Shown here: in pieces, positions 7,096 through 10,733 of the stretch | Layout: each line of letters begins with the position of its first letter | Numbering within the stretch: the first letter of the stretch is position 1 | Program-made: the position numbers and the translations under genes | The notes under the pieces: model-generated | Database searches by the model: none | What the model was told of the DNA's origin: nothing | Seen by the model: the letters and a program-made list of their open reading frames with translations, nothing else | Assembly (NCBI GenBank): GCA_039933015.1 | Contig: JBDTOX010000037.1 | Location: 1-10,733, forward strand | Source of the DNA: JBDTOX01 sp039933015 | GTDB lineage: Bacteria; Pseudomonadota; Gammaproteobacteria; Burkholderiales; Methylophilaceae | Length of the DNA: 10,733 bases | Direction of reading: 5' to 3'

Positions 7096-8265
7096 TTAGC
7101 GTAATGCTTTAACTTGGGCAGGTTGCAACATGTCGCCAACAGAATTGCCAAGCGCATTACGCTCATAGGTGATGACAGAAGCAATATCCGTATCATTCAG
7201 AATGGATTTCCATGCCGGCATGATGCCCTTGCCATCCAATACCCGTTCCAGGTGACCATCCTTCAACAACTTGCCATCCTTATCCAGAATCGGACCGTTA
7301 GTGATTTTACTAGCCGTTATAGCAGGAAATGCTGGTGGCAGACCTTGCCCATTGACTTGATGGCATGCTGCACAGTTTTTCTCATAAACCAATTTGCCAT
7401 TGGCCATCAGATCTTCTTTGGTCCATTCCTTATCAGATCCTGCAGAGGCGGCGGCCAATTCCTGCTTTTTAGTAGCGACCCATTCCGAATACTGCTTTTG
7501 CGGCAAGGCATCCACCACCACCGGCATGAATCCATGGCCTCTCCCGCATAACTCCTTACATTGCCCGCGGTACGTGCCAGCCTCGTCCACCTGCACCCAG
7601 GTCTCACGCAAAAAGCCCGGAACCGCGTCCCGCGCTGAACCAAAAGCCGGTACCCACCAGTTATGAATCACATCGCTTGAGGTCAGCAGTACGCGCACTT
7701 TCTGACCCACTGGAAGGATTAAGTGATTATCGACTTCAAGCAGATAATTCTTGCCCTTCTCTGCGTGGTTATCAATCTGCTCCTGTGGGGTAATAAGATT
7801 GCTGACGAACTTGATGCCTTGTGCTTCGCCATCCATATACTCATATTGCCAGCGCCATTGTGAGCCGGTGATCTTGATCACCATATCTGCATTAGTTCTG
7901 CTGTCTTCCATCATCACTACACTGTGATAGGCCGGAATTCCCATCAGGATAAAGTCGATGTAAAGCAAAATGGCAAAAGGCACCATGGTCCAGAATACCT
8001 GAGACTTAGTACTCGGCCCAGTAAACCCCGAGGCCGTGTAACCACGGTCTTTGCGATGCATGACAATCGAATAAATCATGATTGCAAGCACGACAACGAA
8101 AATCGCCATCGTGATCAACATAAACTTGTTATGTACATGCAAAGTGTCCAGCGCCATCGGGGTAGCCGGCTTAGGGAAATTCCATGCGTATTCAGCTTGT
8201 GCAGCAAAAGAGGTTATTGCCAATAGCGTCCCCAGCCCGGCTTTTCTTAGAAACTTTATCGCCAT
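7096..8265 (-). CDS. coxB: cytochrome c oxidase subunit II with fused cytochrome c domain (caa3-type)
   Basis: Subunit II takes electrons at its CuA centre and passes them to subunit I. From ATG 8265 (389 residues) there is a signal peptide (about 1-24, ending SFAAQA), two membrane helices (about 48-70 and 92-112), the W-rich QWRWQYEY strand, and CuA ligands H201 (VIHNWWVP), C236, E238, C240, H244 and M247 (CKELCGRGHGFM). A short linker leads to a C-terminal class I cytochrome c domain with CAACH (298-302) and probable axial M349 (GIMPAW). The fused heme makes it caa3-like, so it may accept electrons directly from the bc1 complex or a soluble cytochrome. GGGAG seven to ten bases before ATG 8265 favours this start. 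A GTG at 8304 opens the same frame but would overlap the preceding gene and spoil the signal peptide. Confidence 0.96.
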   Translation of the reverse strand: MAIKFLRKAGLGTLLAITSFAAQAEYAWNFPKPATPMALDTLHVHNKFMLITMAIFVVVLAIMIYSIVMHRKDRGYTASGFTGPSTKSQVFWTMVPFAILLYIDFILMGIPAYHSVVMMEDSRTNADMVIKITGSQWRWQYEYMDGEAQGIKFVSNLITPQEQIDNHAEKGKNYLLEVDNHLILPVGQKVRVLLTSSDVIHNWWVPAFGSARDAVPGFLRETWVQVDEAGTYRGQCKELCGRGHGFMPVVVDALPQKQYSEWVATKKQELAAASAGSDKEWTKEDLMANGKLVYEKNCAACHQVNGQGLPPAFPAITASKITNGPILDKDGKLLKDGHLERVLDGKGIMPAWKSILNDTDIASVITYERNALGNSVGDMLQPAQVKALR

Positions 8266-8284
8266 ACCCACTCCCAAAATCAGG

Positions 8285-8753
8285 TTAGAGAACAACCCCG
8301 ACACGTCTTTTTAATTGTTGGGCAAGAGCCAGGCGCTGATTGTTCTTCATAAAGCAGCATCCAAACTCGGCTTCTTTTCCATGTGAACGGAGTAATAAAA
8401 ACTGATCACCGCTAGGCGGTTGACGCAAGATACGCGCGCCCAATAATGGTGGGAAACAATCTGGCTGGTCTGGTATTTTTATAATCCCGCTTTTCTACGG
8501 CCAGTTGATCGCCTTCTATGGTGATACTTTCGTAATCCGTTGCATGACAGTTGATGTCATAGAAAGCATAAGACGTGGCTACCAATACCAGCCCGGCAAA
8601 TGGCAATACCTGCCATGCGCAAACCAAGCTAAAACCTATTGCAACAACTAGGGAGAATAATGCGATGAGCGCAACAACACCTATCCGGCCCTTGGGAGAC
8701 AAGGAGCAGCCAGGTCGCGCAATGATTCTGTAAGCTATTACGGATGATGCCAC
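8285..8753 (-). pseudogene. DUF2244 family membrane protein, broken by two frameshifts
   Basis: The first part, probably from GTG 8753 with AGGAGA upstream (or TTG 8789), reads YRIIARPGCSLSPKGR, two membrane helices (FSLVVAIGFSL..., LPFAGLVLVATSYAFY), HATDYESI and DQLAVEKRDYK. This is the DUF2244 pattern, usually about 150-170 residues, of unknown function. That frame then reads nonsense to a stop at 8412. The missing family segments lie in other frames: HHYWARV after a one-base shift near the T5 run at 8476-8480, then GDQFLLLRSHGKEAEFG...QRLALAQQLKR after a second shift near 8425-8433, ending at TAA 8285-8287. Adding one base at each site restores a frame of 156 residues ending 19 bases before coxB. 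It is either a recent pseudogene or an assembly with two missing bases. The intact gene would head the cox operon. Confidence 0.8.
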
Positions 8754-9126
8754 CGCTACTCTCTCCTCATCGAGCCATCTCTTAAGCAAATGGCTTACCT
8801 TACGAAGAACCGGGACTCAATTGCCGTACTACAGTGCATGCAAGCTAGCATACAACAAAATGCAATTCAAGCGCAGAGGCGCAGAAATAGTGCATTACCG
8901 CGATGCAGGCTAATAAGGGGTTTTGAGAAATTGCAAGCGGCAAGCCCGGTATAAAATGACGAAGTTGTGATGTTTTGGATCGCCCTTTTAGCGCCCATTC
9001 CAGAAGCCACACCAGCGAAGTTGGGCTAACCTTGTTTGCGCGCCGTCTGGCCAGGCGCAGTTAAACTGTATTTAAATCCTGCTTAATAATGTAAATCATC
9101 CCTTTTTACCATGGCATACTAGGACC
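8754..9126. other. intergenic region upstream of the cox cluster, no gene seen
   Basis: No ORF with coding character or ribosome binding site is visible on either strand. The region should contain the promoter for the minus-strand cox operon, but no clear site stands out. The best minus-strand match is TTGCAA (8931-8936) with TATTAG 15 bases on, a poor spacing. Small local repeats occur: an 8-base near-tandem GCGCAGAG/GCGCAGAA at 8871-8886, and palindromes GCATGC and GCTAGC around 8836-8848. A GC-rich imperfect hairpin lies at 9037-9059. Nothing here suggests an RNA gene. Confidence 0.5.
9061..9090 (+). promoter_or_regulatory. possible promoter for the small hypothetical gene
   Basis: TTAAAC (9061-9066) and AATAAT (9085-9090) are 18 bases apart in an AT-rich stretch about 37-66 bases before ATG 9127. 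The -10 matches 5/6, the -35 only 3/6. It is the best plus-strand candidate in this intergenic region, but weak on its own. Confidence 0.3.
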
Positions 9127-9384
9127 ATGAAGCCAGAAATGCTCCTTGAGCTACTAAGGGAAGTCGAAAAAGAAGATCCCATTGATTTCTCCGGCCTGCC
9201 TTTTGATGAAACTGATTTGCGCCAGTTAGCCTGCCTGAATGTAGCCGAAATCATTAATAACTGGCCTCAAGACTCATCCCAGCAAGATAAGGACATGCTT
9301 ATGGCTGCGACTGTAGTTCGGCTTGTCCTTGAAAACATGGTGTTGCAGTCCAGGCTAGCCATTTTGATGCAAGAGCCAACTTAA
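9127..9384 (+). CDS. small acidic hypothetical protein (85 aa)
   Basis: I do not recognise this protein. It is acidic in its first half (LLREVEKEDPIDF, PFDETD), has no signal peptide, membrane helix or cysteine cluster (one Cys at 36), and ends in a probable amphipathic helix (about 57-82, MLMAATVVRLVLENMVLQSR). It is presumably cytoplasmic and helical, perhaps a small binding or regulatory protein. ATG 9127 has AGGA only two bases away, closer than ideal, with an AT-rich possible promoter upstream. Natural-looking composition and an 85-codon open frame support a real gene. Its 3' end overlaps the integrase remnant on the other strand by 30 bases. It may be native to the chromosome or cargo of a lost island. 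Confidence 0.6.
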   Translation: MKPEMLLELLREVEKEDPIDFSGLPFDETDLRQLACLNVAEIINNWPQDSSQQDKDMLMAATVVRLVLENMVLQSRLAILMQEPT

Positions 9385-9663
9385 TCTTAGCATTTCGAGT
9401 CGGTATGCCTGTTTGAATGGCAATACCTGAGCCTCTGCCTTCCACTCATCCAGATAATCAGCCTTGGTATCAATGGGCGGGTATTTAGCCATGAAGCGAC
9501 ACTTGAATCTCCAGCGTTTTGCCCCGGTCGGGCTAACTTCGATATACAATCCTGCCGCGTCATATCGCTTATAGCTTTTAGCCGCTGGCTTAAAAGCGTT
9601 TATCTCTGCGGGGTAAGCGCCTGACTGGGATAACTTTCCGAATTGACAGAATAGCTGAACAAG
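9355..9663 (-). pseudogene. remnant of a tyrosine-recombinase integrase N-terminus (DUF4102 type)
   Basis: An open minus-strand frame runs from 9663 to the stop at 9357-9355. Its middle reads AEINAFKPAAKSYKRYDAAG followed by LYIEVSPTGAKRWRFKCRF, the N-terminal arm-binding domain of P4-like phage and island integrases ('...KP..K.YK..D..GLYL.V.P.GAK.WR.KYRF'). No ATG, GTG or TTG precedes the homology in frame, and the usual 'ALTP' start lies one frame away, suggesting a lost base near 9620. After about residue RFMAKYP the similarity stops; the last 40 residues (to LLHQNG) are not integrase-like, and the catalytic domain is absent. It sits 135 bases from the 3' end of tRNA-Leu, a usual integration point. 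I read it as the relic of a deleted genomic island. Confidence 0.68.
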
Positions 9664-9682
9664 TTACCCCAAAGGTAACCCC
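9663..9682. repeat. short inverted and near-direct repeat beside the integrase remnant
   Basis: GTTACC (9663-9668) and GGTAAC (9674-9679) form a perfect 6-bp inverted repeat around CCAAA. The same stretch can be read as two near-direct copies, GTTACCCC (9663-9670) and GTAACCCC (9675-9682). It lies directly upstream of the integrase remnant, where arm-type recombinase sites or an int operator would be found. Its function is inferred from position only. Confidence 0.4.
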
Positions 9683-9797
9683 GATAAATAGCAAGCTGCA
9701 AAGCGATATGATGAAACGGCATGAGACGCTAAAGCCACGTGTTACCTAGCGTGCATGAATATTTTGAGACTATTTGAAACAGCTTGATATGCTGCAA

Positions 9798-9884
9798 TGG
9801 TGCCGGGAGGGGGAATCGAACCCCCATGAAGTTGCCCTCGCTGGATTTTGAGTCCAGTGCGTCTACCAATTCCGCCATCCCGGC
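9798..9884 (-). tRNA. tRNA-Leu (anticodon CAA)
   Basis: The reverse strand folds as a class II tRNA. The 7-bp acceptor stem is GCCGGGA/TCCCGGC and the D-arm contains GGTAGACGC. The anticodon stem is CTGGA/TCCAG with loop CTCAAAA, giving anticodon CAA, which reads UUG leucine codons. A long variable arm follows (GCGAGGGCAACTTC region). The T-arm is GGGGGTTCGATTCCCCC, and the 3' CCA is encoded at 9798-9800. The 5' end is at 9884. Its 3' end faces the integrase remnant, consistent with use as an attachment site. It is divergent from queA with 34 bases between them. Confidence 0.97.
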
Positions 9885-9896
9885 AAAAGAGGCAGC

Positions 9897-9905
9897 ATTA
9901 TAGCA
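9897..9905 (-). promoter_or_regulatory. extended -10 promoter element of tRNA-Leu
   Basis: The minus strand reads TGCTATAAT (9905 to 9897): a perfect TATAAT with the TG of an extended -10. Transcription would start near 9890, about six bases before the mature tRNA 5' end at 9884. No good -35 is seen at 16-18 bases; that position falls in the first codons of queA. The extended -10 would compensate. Confidence 0.55.
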
Positions 9906-9918
9906 AGCACTGACACCT

Positions 9919-10733
9919 ATGCGCACTACTGATTTTGATTTTAATCTTCCTGACGAGCTGATTGCCCAGTTTCCCGCTACTGAACGCGGCTCCAGCCGCC
10001 TGTTACGGCTGGACGGGCGGACTGGCGCAATCAGTGATCAACTGTTTCGCCAGTTGCCGGAATTTCTGCAAGCGGGTGATTTACTGGTGTTTAACGACAC
10101 CCGTGTTATCAAGGCGCGCCTTGCCGGAGTCAAGGCCAGCGGGGGCAAAGTTGAGGTTCTGATAGAACGAATACTGGATAACCACCGCGCCCTGGCACAA
10201 GTACGCGCATCGAAGGCACCCAAGCCCGGTAGCCGGCTGCTCATTGCCGACAGGCTTGAAGCCGAGGTCATGGAGCGGCAGGATGATTTGTTTCTGCTGC
10301 ATTTTTTTGGCGAAACCCCACTTCTGGATGTGCTGGAGCAGCATGGCGCCTTGCCCTTGCCGCCTTACATTAGCCACGCGGCTGACAGGATGGATGACGA
10401 GCGCTATCAAACTGTCTATGCGCGGGCGCCGGGCGCAGTAGCCGCACCTACAGCTGGCCTGCACTTCGACCCCGCCATGCTTGAATTACTGCAACAGTGC
10501 GGTATCCAAATCGCCTATGTCACCTTGCATGTCGGCGCCGGTACCTTTCAACCCGTGCGGGTAGATAATATTGCCGAGCATAAGATGCACAGCGAACTTT
10601 ATTCGATACCGTCGGAAACCGTAGCGCTGATTAAGCAAACTCAAAGTCGCGGCGGCAAAGTTACCGCAGTGGGGACCACAGCCTTGCGCGCTCTGGAAAG
10701 CGCCTCACGTTCGGGAAACCTGGTTGCGGGGCA
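9919..10733 (+). CDS. queA: S-adenosylmethionine:tRNA ribosyltransferase-isomerase QueA (3' end beyond window)
   Basis: QueA transfers and isomerises the ribosyl part of S-adenosylmethionine onto 7-aminomethyl-7-deazaguanine in tRNA, forming epoxyqueuosine at the wobble position of GUN anticodons. It is cytoplasmic. The frame is open from ATG 9919 to the window end (271 codons of roughly 340-350). Family signatures appear in order: the start MRTTDFDFNLPDELIAQFPA, FNDTRVIKARL, GGKVEVLIERIL, LPPYISH with the following YQTVYA, PGAVAAPTAGLHF, YVTLHVGAGTFQPVR, HKMHSELYSIP and GTTALRALES. No frameshift is seen. The ribosome binding site is poor, and the short gap to the divergent tRNA-Leu leaves little room for a promoter. 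In relatives tgt, yajC and secDF follow. Confidence 0.97.
   Translation, partial: MRTTDFDFNLPDELIAQFPATERGSSRLLRLDGRTGAISDQLFRQLPEFLQAGDLLVFNDTRVIKARLAGVKASGGKVEVLIERILDNHRALAQVRASKAPKPGSRLLIADRLEAEVMERQDDLFLLHFFGETPLLDVLEQHGALPLPPYISHAADRMDDERYQTVYARAPGAVAAPTAGLHFDPAMLELLQQCGIQIAYVTLHVGAGTFQPVRVDNIAEHKMHSELYSIPSETVALIKQTQSRGGKVTAVGTTALRALESASRSGNLVAG

Noticed and set aside
8950..8955. Plus-strand TATAAA as a promoter -10
   Set aside because: No -35 at acceptable spacing (TTGAGA is 21 bases away) and no gene close downstream.
9037..9059. GC-rich hairpin (TGCGC...GCGCA) as a terminator
   Set aside because: The stem has unpaired bases, no T-run follows on either strand, and no gene ends nearby.
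9770..9797. CAGC...GCTG stem after tRNA-Leu as a terminator
   Set aside because: Only four base pairs followed by TTTC; too weak to call.

Overview
The window looks like a betaproteobacterial chromosome, probably of the Nitrosomonadales type, with base composition near 50% GC by eye. The evidence is an aa3/caa3-type cytochrome c oxidase cluster that carries a small assembly gene I know mainly from Betaproteobacteria, a DUF2909 'twin transmembrane' gene lying antisense inside the cluster, and a tRNA-Leu/queA neighbourhood. The genus is not determined.

From about 8753 down to 166, nearly everything reads on the minus strand and builds one respiratory enzyme. In transcription order this is a DUF2244 membrane-protein gene broken by two frameshifts, coxB (subunit II with a fused cytochrome c domain), coxA (subunit I), a 44-residue small assembly protein, ctaG/cox11 (CuB insertion) and coxC (subunit III). 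An antisense DUF2909 gene (3547-3750) then interrupts the run. After it come SURF1, an Sco-like CxxxC membrane protein, ctaA (heme A synthase) and ctaB/cyoE (heme O synthase). Structural subunits, copper delivery and heme a synthesis are therefore encoded together. The antisense gene probably divides the cluster into two transcription units.

At the left edge, the tail of a plus-strand gene (2-67) is followed by a 19-codon mini-ORF with a strong ribosome binding site, converging on ctaB. From 8754 to 9126 I see no gene. A small acidic hypothetical gene (9127-9384, +) meets tail-to-tail the remnant of a tyrosine-recombinase integrase (about 9355-9663, -). That remnant sits beside the 3' end of tRNA-Leu(CAA) (9798-9884, -), a classic island integration site. 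queA (queuosine synthesis) starts at 9919 on the plus strand and runs off the right edge.

The observation I rate highest is that subunit I keeps every metal ligand and the D-channel, but the three standard K-channel positions (Paracoccus S291, T351, K354) are Pro, Leu and Leu. Other points are the small gene overlapping ctaG, the two single-base lesions in the DUF2244 gene, and the integrase relic. I see no wholly new multi-gene system, CRISPR array or intact mobile element.
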